Shown here: positions 34,422 through 42,571 of the stretch, piece after piece
Layout of the letters: each line of letters opens with the position of its first letter
How positions within the stretch are numbered: the stretch's first letter is position 1
Source of the DNA: JAAYDI01 sp052034005
GTDB taxonomy: Bacteria; Planctomycetota; Planctomycetia; Pirellulales; Pirellulaceae
Reading direction: 5' to 3'
Assembly: GCA_052034005.1 (NCBI GenBank)
Contig: JBPOJB010000034.1
Location: 55,650-119,649, forward strand
Length of the DNA stretch: 64,000 nucleotides
Notes under the pieces: generated by a model
The model's database searches: none
Told to the model about the DNA's origin: nothing
The model's input: only the letters and a program-made list of their open reading frames with translations
Made by a program: the position numbers and the translations under genes

Positions 34422-35498
34422 CTACCATTCGCGTCGGCGGATCGCCCGCACGCTGTTGGAACTGATGCTGATCACGACGCGTGCCGTCGCGTACTGCTGA
34501 TTCACATCCTTGATCGCCTGCCGCAATTCCACCTCCACCATGCGCTTGAATTCCGCGGGCTGCAGCCGGTCGGGGTCGGCCAGGATGGCGGAAATGGGCC
34601 GCGCAGCCTGCTGCCACATCGCGTCGTGCGCTTCGGTGATCAGTTCCTGGGCTTGCTTGGCCGGGAGGTTGTGCGGCGTGCGGATGGTGAAGGCGAAATG
34701 CCGGTCGAAGAGGATCGGCAGCAGATCTCCGATCAGGCAGTGCGGGTCGAGGATCTGCATGCGGTAGTCGGGCGACCGGGCAGCCACGCCCCGCGTGCGG
34801 AGCGCTTTGAGGAACATGCGGATACTGCCGGCGTACGCGGCCAGCTCCAGTTGGAAGCCGCTGAGCTCGACGGTCAGTTCGCTGGAGGCGGATCCGACGC
34901 GCTGGAACATGCGGCGGAGCGTCTTGGCCGCATGCCTCCACTTGTTGCAACTCAACACGTAGTTCCGTTGGTAGGCCGGCAGGTCGCGGCGGTAGGCGGC
35001 ATGGTCGGCCTGGTTCGCGAAATCCAGCCCGTCATTGAGGTCCGCGCAGAACGAGCGGAGTTGGGCGGCCGACACGCGCGCAGGCCGCATCGACGCCGGC
35101 CTGGCGGGCAGGTGCTCGGGCAACATCTTCTCCAGCGCCTGGACTTCCAGGATCGCGAGGTTCTGCAGCGGTGAAGGCTTCTGGCCCGGGCTGACGGCCG
35201 CCATGTGCCGGCTGGCTACGGCCAGCCGCTCCGCAGCCCAATGGACGGCCGCTTCTACGTCCCGCCCGAACTGCCGCCGCATGACCGACCCCTCCTCCTT
35301 GATCATGTGGGCGAAGCTGAGTTCCAGCGATCGCCGCACCGCCCGCGCCATGTCGGGACGCAGTTCGCAACGCTGCACGCAGTCTTCCGCCAGCTCCTTG
35401 AACCGCTGCCGCGCTTGCTCGAGCAGACCGCCGGAACCCGGCTGCCGCGCCGCCGCGTCCGAATGGGCCAGACCCTGGGGATCAGATTCTGCCGTCAT
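34422..35498 (-). CDS. uncharacterised alpha-helical protein
   Basis: I do not recognise this 358-residue protein. It appears soluble and almost all helical, rich in Ala, Arg and Gln, with no signal peptide, membrane segment or Cys cluster. Recognisable stretches are MIKEEGSVMRRQFGRDVEAA, YVLSCNKWRHAAKTLRRMFQ, DPHCLIGDLLPILFDRHFAF and a C-terminal VEVELRQAIKDVNQQYATAR. The ATG has CAGGAATC upstream; codon third positions are GC-rich along the full length, which supports coding. It lies 95 bp behind the CoA-transferase operon on the same strand but with no overlap. A 238-bp spacer with no recognised feature precedes it. Confidence 0.65.
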   Translation of the reverse strand: MTAESDPQGLAHSDAAARQPGSGGLLEQARQRFKELAEDCVQRCELRPDMARAVRRSLELSFAHMIKEEGSVMRRQFGRDVEAAVHWAAERLAVASRHMAAVSPGQKPSPLQNLAILEVQALEKMLPEHLPARPASMRPARVSAAQLRSFCADLNDGLDFANQADHAAYRRDLPAYQRNYVLSCNKWRHAAKTLRRMFQRVGSASSELTVELSGFQLELAAYAGSIRMFLKALRTRGVAARSPDYRMQILDPHCLIGDLLPILFDRHFAFTIRTPHNLPAKQAQELITEAHDAMWQQAARPISAILADPDRLQPAEFKRMVEVELRQAIKDVNQQYATARVVISISSNSVRAIRRREW

Positions 35499-35736
35499 GA
35501 TTCCTGCCGCCTGCCTGCCTTGCGAACCGAGCCGCCCCGGGCCGGCGCGGGCTCGAGCGCACCGGAAGTTGTTCCATGGTACCCCCGAGCCCCTCCTACC
35601 GATAGGCCGATCTCGACATCCTCGCATCGGCGCCGCGGAAACCGGGGGGCGGGCTCGCACGCCCGCGCCCGGACAACCGGACGGCACTGCCCGCCGCGTC
35701 CGGCGTCCACCACCCCCCCGGCCTCCGTGCCGTCGG

Positions 35737-36351
35737 TCATGGCAACCGCTTGACCTTGATGTTGCGGAACCGCACCGAGCTTCCCGGATCGTGCTGCTGC
35801 AGCGCGAAATAGCCCTGGCTCAGCTTGCGCGGACCCTGGATACCCTCCGGCTCGGTGTAGTCGACCACAACCTTGCCGTTCACCTTCACCACAATGTTCT
35901 GGTCCTTGACGACGATGTTCACCGTGAACCACTCGTTGTCCTTGACCGGCGTGTCGTAGAGCTTCACCACTCCCCACAAACTGCCCGTCCGGACCGGATC
36001 CTCATGGCTGTTGTTGATCTGCACTTCGTGGCCGTCGAAGAACCAGCCGTCCGGGTGATGTGCAATGTGCAGGTAGATCCCGGAATTGCCGCCCTTGTTG
36101 ATCATCACGTCCGTCTGGAACTCGAAGTTCTTGAACTGCCCACCCATGTAGTACAGGTGGCTCCGCTCTCCGTGACCGACGATCGCTCCATCCTCGATCG
36201 TCCAGTTCTCCGGCCGTTCATTGGGCTTCCAGTCGCCGAATGTCTTGCCGTCGAACAGGCTCTGCCAGCCGTCATCGGCCGCTTGCGCGCACGCGCCGCA
36301 CGGAACAAGCAACGTCAGGCCCAGAACGGCAGTCACACATACTCTCAGCAT
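35737..36351 (-). CDS. secreted DUF1080 (3-keto-disaccharide hydrolase-like) protein
   Basis: The 204-residue protein is a signal peptide (VTAVLGLTLLVPCGACAQA) plus one DUF1080 concanavalin-like beta-sandwich: GWQSLFDGKTFGDWK, WTIEDGAIVG, the GGNSGIYLH block, GHEVQINNS and FTVNIVVKDQNIVVKVNGK, ending with SVRFRNIKVK. The family is very abundant in planctomycetes, and some members hydrolyse 3-keto-glycosides made by Gfo/Idh/MocA dehydrogenases. The gene follows a Gfo/Idh/MocA gene on the same strand, in keeping with such a pathway. A clear AAGGAG lies 8 bp before the ATG. Confidence 0.92.
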   Translation of the reverse strand: MLRVCVTAVLGLTLLVPCGACAQAADDGWQSLFDGKTFGDWKPNERPENWTIEDGAIVGHGERSHLYYMGGQFKNFEFQTDVMINKGGNSGIYLHIAHHPDGWFFDGHEVQINNSHEDPVRTGSLWGVVKLYDTPVKDNEWFTVNIVVKDQNIVVKVNGKVVVDYTEPEGIQGPRKLSQGYFALQQHDPGSSVRFRNIKVKRLP

Positions 36352-36380
36352 CGTCGAATCTCCTTCAAGAAAGAACAACA

Positions 36381-36454
36381 TGGGATCGGCAGCCTGCCTG
36401 ACATTGTGGGATCGGCGGCCCGCCTGTCTCGTCTTCCCGGCAGGCTGGAAGCCT
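36381..36454. repeat. 26-bp direct repeats plus REP-like palindrome
   Basis: Two imperfect 26-bp units beginning TGGGATCGGC (36381 and 36407) are followed by AGGCT-GGA-AGCCT at 36442-36454. The palindrome overlaps the TAG stop codon of the Gfo/Idh/MocA gene. It matches the core of the palindrome at 1815-1833. Confidence 0.7.
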
Positions 36455-37844
36455 ACCCCGCGATCTCAAATCCTCGGCGCTGCTCGCGGGCGAGGTATCG
36501 GTTGGCTTCCTCGTCGCCGACGAACAGCTCCTGTTGCGGGTTCCAAGTCAACTTCCGGCCCAAACGGATGGAAATATTCACCAGGTGGCAGGTCGTGGCC
36601 GCGCGATGCTGACTCACCACATCCGAGATCGGCGTCTGCCTCGCCCTGACGCAGTCGAAGAAATTCGCCACATGGTTGATGATCGGTTTGTAGTTGCCGG
36701 ACAGTTCGAACTCCTCTTCCGACGCTCTCCGGGCACGCCTCAGGTCGTCGTGCGCGTACAGCTGGTATTCGGTCTCGGGCAGCGGGTCGTCCTCGAGTTG
36801 CTCAACCGGCTTGCCGGCCAGCACGCCGCGATTGACAAAGATGCGTCCCTGGTCGCCTTCGAACATGATACCAGCCCGGCCGGTGTCCGTGACCTCCACG
36901 ACCGTCCCGTCCGGATAGACCAGTGTCGCCTCGAAGTCGATCGGCACATTATAGCCGTTGGAGACGCTGGGGAGTCTTCCGCGGCCTTCGACCGACACCG
37001 GCCCGGAATGCTGCATGCCCATGGCCCACTGGGCGATGTCCACATGGTGCGCGCCCCAGTCGGTCATCTGCCCGCCGGCATACTCGAACCAGAAGCGGAA
37101 CCGGTTGTGGCACCGTTCCCGGCAGTATTCCACGGCCGGAGCCTGCCCGAGCCAGAGGTCCCAGTTCAGATGGGGCGGCGGCGGCGCGGTGGCGAACGGC
37201 CCACCGGTCGCGTTCTTGCCCAGCGTGATGGTCACCTTCCGGAGTTTGCCCAGCCGGCCCTGGCGGACCATCTCGGCCGCCAGCCGGAACCGGTAGTCGC
37301 TGCGCTGCCAGGTGCCGACCTGGAACACGGTGTTCGTCTCCTGGACCACCTTGCACAGCAGCTTGCCTTCGTCGATGGTCAGTGTCAGAGGCTTCTCGCA
37401 GTATACGGCCTTGCCCGCGCGGCAGGCGGCGATGGCCATCGCCGTGTGCCAGTGATCGGGCGCGGCGATCATCACGGCATCGATGTCCGGCCGGTCCAGC
37501 ACGTGGCGGTAGTCTTCATACAAGTCGGCCTTGCCGCCCAACCGCGCCTTGGCCATCTCCGCAACGTCCCGATCCACGTCGCACATCGCGACGACGTCGC
37601 CCAGCTGCAGCGCGTTCTCGGCCAGCACCGAACCCTGGTGTCGCAGGCCGATCACGCCGATGCGGAACCGGTCGCTGCGGGTGAAATCGATCTTGCTCAA
37701 ATCGGTCTGCAGAGGCGTTTCCACATAGACGACGTCCGCCGCCGCGCACGAGCGTCGCGGGAGACACCGGCCGGCGATTCCGGCCGCCAGCACGCCGACC
37801 GACGTTCTCAGGAAACTCCGACGCGTGCGCTTCAACCCGCTCAT
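36453..37844 (-). CDS. Tat-exported Gfo/Idh/MocA oxidoreductase
   Basis: The 463-residue protein starts with a Tat signal (RRSFLRTSVGVLAAGIAG). The NAD(P)-binding domain follows (FRIGVIGLRHQGSVLAENAL, then VAMCDVD), with the canonical EKP in GKAVYCEKPLTLTIDEG and the C-terminal sheet domain with MTDWGAHHVDIAQWAMG, a hallmark of the planctomycete family with a metal-site-like GAHHVD. It probably oxidises a sugar or glycoside at a hydroxyl outside the cytoplasm. A strong GAGGAGGG precedes the ATG. It is upstream of the DUF1080 gene, from which it is separated by the repeat spacer, and divergent from the MFS gene. Confidence 0.92.
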   Translation of the reverse strand: MSGLKRTRRSFLRTSVGVLAAGIAGRCLPRRSCAAADVVYVETPLQTDLSKIDFTRSDRFRIGVIGLRHQGSVLAENALQLGDVVAMCDVDRDVAEMAKARLGGKADLYEDYRHVLDRPDIDAVMIAAPDHWHTAMAIAACRAGKAVYCEKPLTLTIDEGKLLCKVVQETNTVFQVGTWQRSDYRFRLAAEMVRQGRLGKLRKVTITLGKNATGGPFATAPPPPHLNWDLWLGQAPAVEYCRERCHNRFRFWFEYAGGQMTDWGAHHVDIAQWAMGMQHSGPVSVEGRGRLPSVSNGYNVPIDFEATLVYPDGTVVEVTDTGRAGIMFEGDQGRIFVNRGVLAGKPVEQLEDDPLPETEYQLYAHDDLRRARRASEEEFELSGNYKPIINHVANFFDCVRARQTPISDVVSQHRAATTCHLVNISIRLGRKLTWNPQQELFVGDEEANRYLAREQRRGFEIAG

Positions 37845-38156
37845 CACTTCCCTCCTCGACCAAGACCGGATCACACGTCAACTCGTACCCGTCTGCGCCA
37901 GGCGGACCGTGCACGGCCGGCGGAACCTGGCGCGACCCTCGTGAGCATCCCATTCTAATGGGTGCGCTTCCGCGATACACTGTCGGCTGCGGAATTTCTT
38001 GTCGTCGGCGCGGGTCCGACCGGCGAGAGTCACCGGTGACTCATCCGGACGCGGCGCCCGCGACGCTGTACCACACGTTGTTGCGGGTGTTCCGCCATTC
38101 CAGTTCGGACCGGGCCCGGCTGGGTGACATGTTGGCCGCCCTGACGTGAGGAAACG
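37845..38156. promoter_or_regulatory. divergent spacer with a 16-bp perfect palindrome
   Basis: This 312-bp spacer separates the minus-strand Gfo/Idh/MocA gene from the plus-strand MFS gene. It holds the perfect palindrome GAGTCACCGGTGACTC at 38027-38042, which could be a dimeric repressor or activator site controlling one or both genes. No clear -35/-10 pair was found. A 63-codon frame within it (37958-38149) has no supporting feature. Confidence 0.4.
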
Positions 38157-39326
38157 ATGCGGATTCAGCTCTGCCCGGCCTTGATGGACTGGATCGTCTT
38201 CCTGGTCTTGTTTGCGGTCATGTACAGCGCGGGCGAGCGCAGCCTGTCGGGCGCGGAGCGGGTCTGGCTCGCGTCGATCCCATCGGTGACCTACACCGTC
38301 GTGAGCCTCCTTGTGGGACTGGTCCTCACGCGCCGCAACGCACGGCGGCTGCTGCTGCTGAGCACCCTGTTGATGACCGCATTCGGCGCGGCCAGCCTGT
38401 TGCGCGCGGATTTCGCCGCACAAATGCTCTGCCTGGGACTGCTCGGAGCGAGCCAGGCGGTCTTCTTCAACGCGTTCCAGACGTTCATGCGAGGCGAGAC
38501 GGTCCCAGGCGGGTTGGCGGTCACGGTGGCGCGTTACACGCTGGCATGGAGCGCCGGTTCGAGCTTCGGGTTCCTGTCGTCCGGTGCCGCGTACCAGCTG
38601 GGGATGATCGCCCTGGCCGGCGTGGATGCGGCCGTCGGGCTTGCGGTCTTGGGACTCCTGCTGCGCCACCGGCCGCGGCATCACGACGAGGCGAGCGCAG
38701 ACGAGCACGTCGAGCAACCGGGAGACGGGGCGCGTGCGGTTAATCCCGCATACGTCGCCGTCGGCTGGTGCATGATCTTCAGCGTGGCGTTCGTGCAACG
38801 GCCGCTGCAGAGCCTGTTCCCCGCGGCGTGCGGTCAGCTCGGTGTGTCCGCGGATGTGGCCGGGTTCGTGCTGTTTCTCCACATGCTCGTGCAGGGCGTG
38901 TCGGGCTACGCGATGCGTTGCTTCACGAATTGGCGGTACCGTCGGACCCCGATCGTGCTGGTGCACACGGCCGCAGCGCTCATGTTCGGCTGCGCGGTCC
39001 GGTATCCGTCGTTCCTGATGAGTTCCGCGGCCATCGTCCTGTTCGGATCGTATGCGGGCTTCGTCTACTTCTCGTCCGTGTATTACTCGAGCAACTCGGG
39101 GCGGCGTTCGTATAATATTGGAGTCAACGAATGTGCCGTGGGAATGGGGTGCCTCGCCGGACCGTTCGTCAGCCAGTGGTGGGCGACCTGCACGGGCAGC
39201 GACCGGGCGATGTATGGGGTGGCTGCGGTGGCTCTGTTGGCTTCCATGGTTGTGCAACTGCTGCTCGCCTCACGCCGGCTCACCATCACCGGTGCAACCT
39301 CCGATGCGGGAGCGTCGTGCCCCTGA
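38157..39326 (+). CDS. MFS transporter
   Basis: The 389-residue integral membrane protein has about twelve hydrophobic helices in two halves separated by a polar, acidic loop (HDEASADEHVEQPGDGAR, about 180-198). The first helix is IVFLVLFAVMYSAGE, and the basic loop LTRRNARRLLLL after helix 2 fits the MFS pattern. The substrate cannot be told; the context suggests a sugar or sugar-acid. GAGGAAACG precedes the ATG. Confidence 0.75.
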   Translation: MRIQLCPALMDWIVFLVLFAVMYSAGERSLSGAERVWLASIPSVTYTVVSLLVGLVLTRRNARRLLLLSTLLMTAFGAASLLRADFAAQMLCLGLLGASQAVFFNAFQTFMRGETVPGGLAVTVARYTLAWSAGSSFGFLSSGAAYQLGMIALAGVDAAVGLAVLGLLLRHRPRHHDEASADEHVEQPGDGARAVNPAYVAVGWCMIFSVAFVQRPLQSLFPAACGQLGVSADVAGFVLFLHMLVQGVSGYAMRCFTNWRYRRTPIVLVHTAAALMFGCAVRYPSFLMSSAAIVLFGSYAGFVYFSSVYYSSNSGRRSYNIGVNECAVGMGCLAGPFVSQWWATCTGSDRAMYGVAAVALLASMVVQLLLASRRLTITGATSDAGASCP

Positions 39327-39372
39327 AAGCGGCCCTGCATGGCTGAGGCGGGGGAGGATTGCAGAGGGCGTT

Positions 39373-40161
39373 ATGAGACAGATCGCGGCGATTTCAGCGC
39401 AGACGTGCGCGACCGGGCTGGGACACGGCTACGGCACCGCGTCCATCTCGCGGGGCCGGATCTATGTGACGGGGGACCTGGGCGACAAGAGCGTGATCAG
39501 CGCGCTGGACCTGGATGGCCGCATCCTCTGGCAGGCGGACAACGGTCCCGCCTGGACGGGTCCGCAGCCCGGATCGCGCGGTACGCCCACCGTCGACGGC
39601 GATCGGCTCTATCACCTCAGCGCGCTCGGCCAGCTCGTTTGCCTGGACGCGAAGACGGGGAAGCAGCACTGGGGCGTGAACATCTTGATGCCGGTCTATC
39701 ATGACGGACACCTGTTCGTCAGTGCACACGAAATCGGATCGGTCCTGCTGCGATTGGCGGTCGATGGGGATCGCGTTTCCGTGGAGCCGGCCTGGCGCAA
39801 CAAGGATCTCGATCAACACCATGGCGGCGTGGTCCTGGTGGACGGATACCTGTACGGTTGCGGTCGCTTCAACGCGAACCGCTGGGTCTGTCTCGATTGG
39901 TTCACAGGGCGCACCATGTATCAGGCGCGCGGCGTGGGCAAAGGCTCGCTGACCTATGCCGACGGGCTGCTCTACACGCGGGGCGAGAACGGCCGGATGG
40001 GACTGGTCCAGGCGACACCGGACGGCCACCAGATGATCAGCCAGTTCACGCCGCCGCAAGGCGAGGGACCGGCCTGGGCGCACCCGGTTGTCTGCGATGG
40101 GCGTCTGTATCTGCGGCACGGCGATCTGTTGCTCTGTTACGATGTCCGTCAGCGCCCGTGA
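39373..40161 (+). CDS. PQQ-like beta-propeller protein, shortened
   Basis: The 262-residue protein has PQQ-type repeat blades: GYGTASISRGRIYVTGDLGD, GTPTVDGDRLYHLSALGQLV, CLDAKTGKQHW, HHGGVVLVDGYLYG, GKGSLTYADGLLYTRGENG. Compared with the usual secreted planctomycete members (about 400 residues with signal peptide and a WPQFRGP-type N-terminus), this one starts at the first blade and lacks any export signal. The segment normally lying between KQHWGVNIL and MPVYHDGHLF, about 90 residues, is absent without a frameshift. It may be a reduced functional domain or a decaying gene. It begins 46 bp after the MFS gene, with AGAGGG upstream. Confidence 0.7.
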   Translation: MRQIAAISAQTCATGLGHGYGTASISRGRIYVTGDLGDKSVISALDLDGRILWQADNGPAWTGPQPGSRGTPTVDGDRLYHLSALGQLVCLDAKTGKQHWGVNILMPVYHDGHLFVSAHEIGSVLLRLAVDGDRVSVEPAWRNKDLDQHHGGVVLVDGYLYGCGRFNANRWVCLDWFTGRTMYQARGVGKGSLTYADGLLYTRGENGRMGLVQATPDGHQMISQFTPPQGEGPAWAHPVVCDGRLYLRHGDLLLCYDVRQRP

Positions 40162-40197
40162 GGGGGCACCCGTTCACAGGCCGTCCGCCGGTCGCGT

Positions 40198-41598
40198 TCA
40201 TTCCCCCGGCAGGAACCGCACGTTCTTGACATGCGCGTTCGTCTGGAATTTGCCGTCCACGGTATTGGTGATGAGTCGGCCGTGAATCCTCAGATTCTCG
40301 AAGGTCACATCCTCGACACAGTGCGCGGCGTCGAACCCCGCCATTGTCGAATGGACGAATTCCCCGCCGAGCAACGAGACGTTGCGGAACACGACGCCTC
40401 GGATGTGCCCGCGCCGCTCGTCCTTGCTGAACATGTCCCGGTCGATCACCAGCTCGAGCAGTTGGATACGCGCGTCTTCGACACGGATATTGTCGAACAC
40501 GACGTCGCTGACCATGGCCCGATCGCCAACTTTGAGGCCCAGCACGCCGCGGCAGGCCATGCCATGCAGCACGTCGCAGTTCTCGAAGCGCAGCCGGCTG
40601 ATCCGTTCCACGCGAGTCTCGTACGTGACACCGAGCGAGAAGCCCCAGTCGCACCAGATCACGCAGTTGCGGACTCTGATGTCTTCCACTGCCCGCTCGT
40701 CCGGCTCGGTCGCCTTGACCACGATGCTGTCGTCGTAGTTCCGCACGAAGCAATCGTCGACGGTCACCTGCCGGCAATTCACCAGGTTGATGCCGTCGCT
40801 GTTCTTGCGGTAGTTGAGGATCTTCACATCGGCTACGGTGACCCGCTCGCAGCGCTGGGGCACCACGGTCCAGGCCGGTGAGTCGCGCAGGATGACACCC
40901 CGGACCTCCACATCCGAGCAATCGGCCAGCGCAACCAGGCTCGTCTCCCACTGCTTCCACTTGCTGCCGTCCAGGATGCCGCGGCCCAAGATGCGGACGC
41001 CATGCACGCCCGCCGCCGCGATCTTGCCGTATACGAGCGCGCCGCCCGCAAGATAGATCGTCTCGCCGCTCCGCGGACGGATCTCGCCCGCCTCGTGCAC
41101 GCCCGGTCCGAAATAGCGCACGTTCTCCTGACCCGGTTGGGGAACCCCGCCCGGATACGACTCGCGCGCATGGGCAAACAGGAACAACACCTGCCGGTCG
41201 CCGCCGTCGGGCTCGAGGCACAGCTTGCAGGGCCGCGCGATCGTGAAACGGACGGCCTTGTCCCGCAAGACCGGGGTGATCCCCAGCGAGTGCGGCCGCA
41301 CGGTGACGCTCTGCAAGTCCCGCGCCGCGGTGACCACAACCTGCGCCTCGCCCGAGAAGTCGAACGTGGCGAACCCCACCGTCTCGGGCTCGATCCCATG
41401 CGCTGCCGCGCTGCGGTTGACCGTGGCCCGGTAGACGAACACAGGCTGTCCGTTCACCGTGACCGAATAGTCCTCGGACGCCGGCTCGCCGGGCGGAGGC
41501 GGATAGACCGCCAGTTCGTCGGCGACCGACCCCGCGGGATAGGCCGCCATCAGAACGGCGCAGACCGACAGGCAAATCGCGAACCGTCGAAGACGCAT
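40198..41598 (-). CDS. secreted GH28-like right-handed beta-helix glycosidase
   Basis: The 466-residue protein has a signal peptide (LSVCAVLMAAYPAGSVA), a beta-sandwich N-terminal domain of about 130 residues, then a beta-helix of GH28 type. Motifs similar to the GH28 catalytic set are KNSDGINL (compare NTDG) and YDDSIVVKA (compare the DD pair); the later GHG motif is replaced by WGFSLGVTYETR. Together with GRGILDGSKW this suggests a polygalacturonase-related hydrolase, with an uncertain mechanism. A GGAAGGGG site lies 10 bp before the ATG. Confidence 0.78.
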   Translation of the reverse strand: MRLRRFAICLSVCAVLMAAYPAGSVADELAVYPPPPGEPASEDYSVTVNGQPVFVYRATVNRSAAAHGIEPETVGFATFDFSGEAQVVVTAARDLQSVTVRPHSLGITPVLRDKAVRFTIARPCKLCLEPDGGDRQVLFLFAHARESYPGGVPQPGQENVRYFGPGVHEAGEIRPRSGETIYLAGGALVYGKIAAAGVHGVRILGRGILDGSKWKQWETSLVALADCSDVEVRGVILRDSPAWTVVPQRCERVTVADVKILNYRKNSDGINLVNCRQVTVDDCFVRNYDDSIVVKATEPDERAVEDIRVRNCVIWCDWGFSLGVTYETRVERISRLRFENCDVLHGMACRGVLGLKVGDRAMVSDVVFDNIRVEDARIQLLELVIDRDMFSKDERRGHIRGVVFRNVSLLGGEFVHSTMAGFDAAHCVEDVTFENLRIHGRLITNTVDGKFQTNAHVKNVRFLPGE

Positions 41599-41783
41599 GT
41601 TGCTCAATCCCCTTCCTGCTTGGGCCATTGTCCAGCGAGTTGGCCAACGCCACCGTACGGTCCCATAGTAAGTGCAAAGCGTAGGCGAGAGAACAGGCGC
41701 AGGCGCCGCGCCGTCCCGGACACCGGCCGCGACCTGGCTGGTCCAGGTGGAGCGGGGAAGGAAGAGCAGAAGACGAGTGCCGT

Positions 41784-41864
41784 GTGCAGAGTGCAGAGTG
41801 CAGAGTGCAGAGTGCAGACCAAGGAGTGCAGAGTGCAGAAGGGAAGACGAGTGCAGAGTGCAGA
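41784..41864. repeat. heptamer repeat GTGCAGA, nine copies in three clusters
   Basis: Five contiguous copies (41784-41818), then two (41826-41839) and two (41851-41864), with short spacers that also repeat (GAAGGGAAGACGA and similar). It lies in the 973-bp gene-poor stretch 41599-42571 before the polysaccharide locus. Confidence 0.9.
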
Positions 41865-41885
41865 AGGGAGAGCAGCAACAGATAC

Positions 41886-41991
41886 CTTCCCCCCTTATAC
41901 AAGGGGGGACCGAGGGGGGTGAAAGGTGAAACCACTATCTTCCCCCCTTGTACAAGGGGGGACCGAGGGGGGTAACAGGTGAGACCACGAG
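41886..41991. repeat. two 53-bp direct repeats, each with a 20-bp palindrome
   Basis: Units at 41886-41938 and 41939-41991 share TTCCCCCCTT and ACCGAGGGGGGT blocks. The second contains the perfect palindrome CCCCCCTTGTACAAGGGGGG (41942-41961); the first has one mismatch (41889-41908). These could form strong cruciform or RNA hairpins and look like a dispersed non-coding repeat. Confidence 0.88.
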
Positions 41992-42117
41992 CGGGATTTA
42001 CAATCGACGTGAACTCAAGCTGGCGGCGTGAAAGAGCCAAGGTTTTCTAACGATTAACGAAGCTCGAAGACCTCAGGCGGTCAACCGAGGATAACGCTCG
42101 TATGAACGTCCGGCTCG

Positions 42118-42173
42118 TCATTCGTGCTTCCTCATTCGAGCTTCCTTCGTGCTTGGGTATTTCGTGCTTCGTC
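42118..42173. repeat. degenerate 14-bp-period repeat (TTCGTGCTTC core)
   Basis: Four units of about 14 bp, two of them TCATTCGTGCTTCC and TCATTCGAGCTTCC, the others sharing TTCGTGCTT. The array ends near the broken end of the coding remnant that follows. Confidence 0.6.
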
Positions 42174-42189
42174 ATTCCACACGAGGGCC

Positions 42190-42397
42190 CTGCCGAATCG
42201 CGGACGGCCATCTGGCCTATCCAGTCCACGTCGTCGACGACGATCACCTTGCGGAGGCCGGGGAAGTGACCTATGCCATCACGGGCAAGGCCAAGGCGTA
42301 TGTCCTGTACCAGCAAGGGGTTCCGGCAGGCTTCGAGCGCCTTAATCTCTGGCCCGTGGATGCGTTCGACGCCGTCCAACCGCCGACCGCCCCGTGA
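42190..42397 (+). pseudogene. C-terminal remnant of an unidentified gene
   Basis: About 68 codons from RIADGHLAYPVHVVDDDHLA to the TGA have strongly GC-rich third positions and read like a normal protein end (GFERLNLWPVDAFDAVQPP). Upstream the frame runs into the 14-bp repeats and has no credible start or ribosome site. I do not recognise the parent family. It is most simply the 3' end of a gene whose front was lost at the repeat array. Confidence 0.45.
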
Positions 42398-42571
42398 GCT
42401 GGCCACCGGCAAAGATTTTCCAAAATGGTGATCTTCTCGTGGGGCTTTACGCAAGATATTCGGGTTATGCTGCCGATAACGTCTATGACGGCGTATTTCA
42501 CAGCACGCATGGGGGAGAAGGACCGTATCCCTGCAAGAACCCCGTCGCATCGGCCCGGACTAGAAAACACC

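Noticed and set aside
37958..38149. 63-codon frame in the Gfo/MFS spacer
   Set aside because: No clear ribosome site, no recognisable sequence, and it contains the 16-bp palindrome; treated as non-coding.
41784..41864. Repeats as a possible CRISPR array
   Set aside because: The unit is 7 bp, mostly without spacers, and no cas genes are present.
42441..42471. TTTACG ... TATGCT as a sigma-70 promoter for the polysaccharide locus
   Set aside because: The spacing is only 14 bp; a sigma-54 reading of TGGGGC...GCA is two bases too short. The true promoter is left unassigned.
42047..42550. Minus-strand frame across the remnant and spacer
   Set aside because: Overlaps repeats and the better plus-strand coding remnant; no protein-like motifs.
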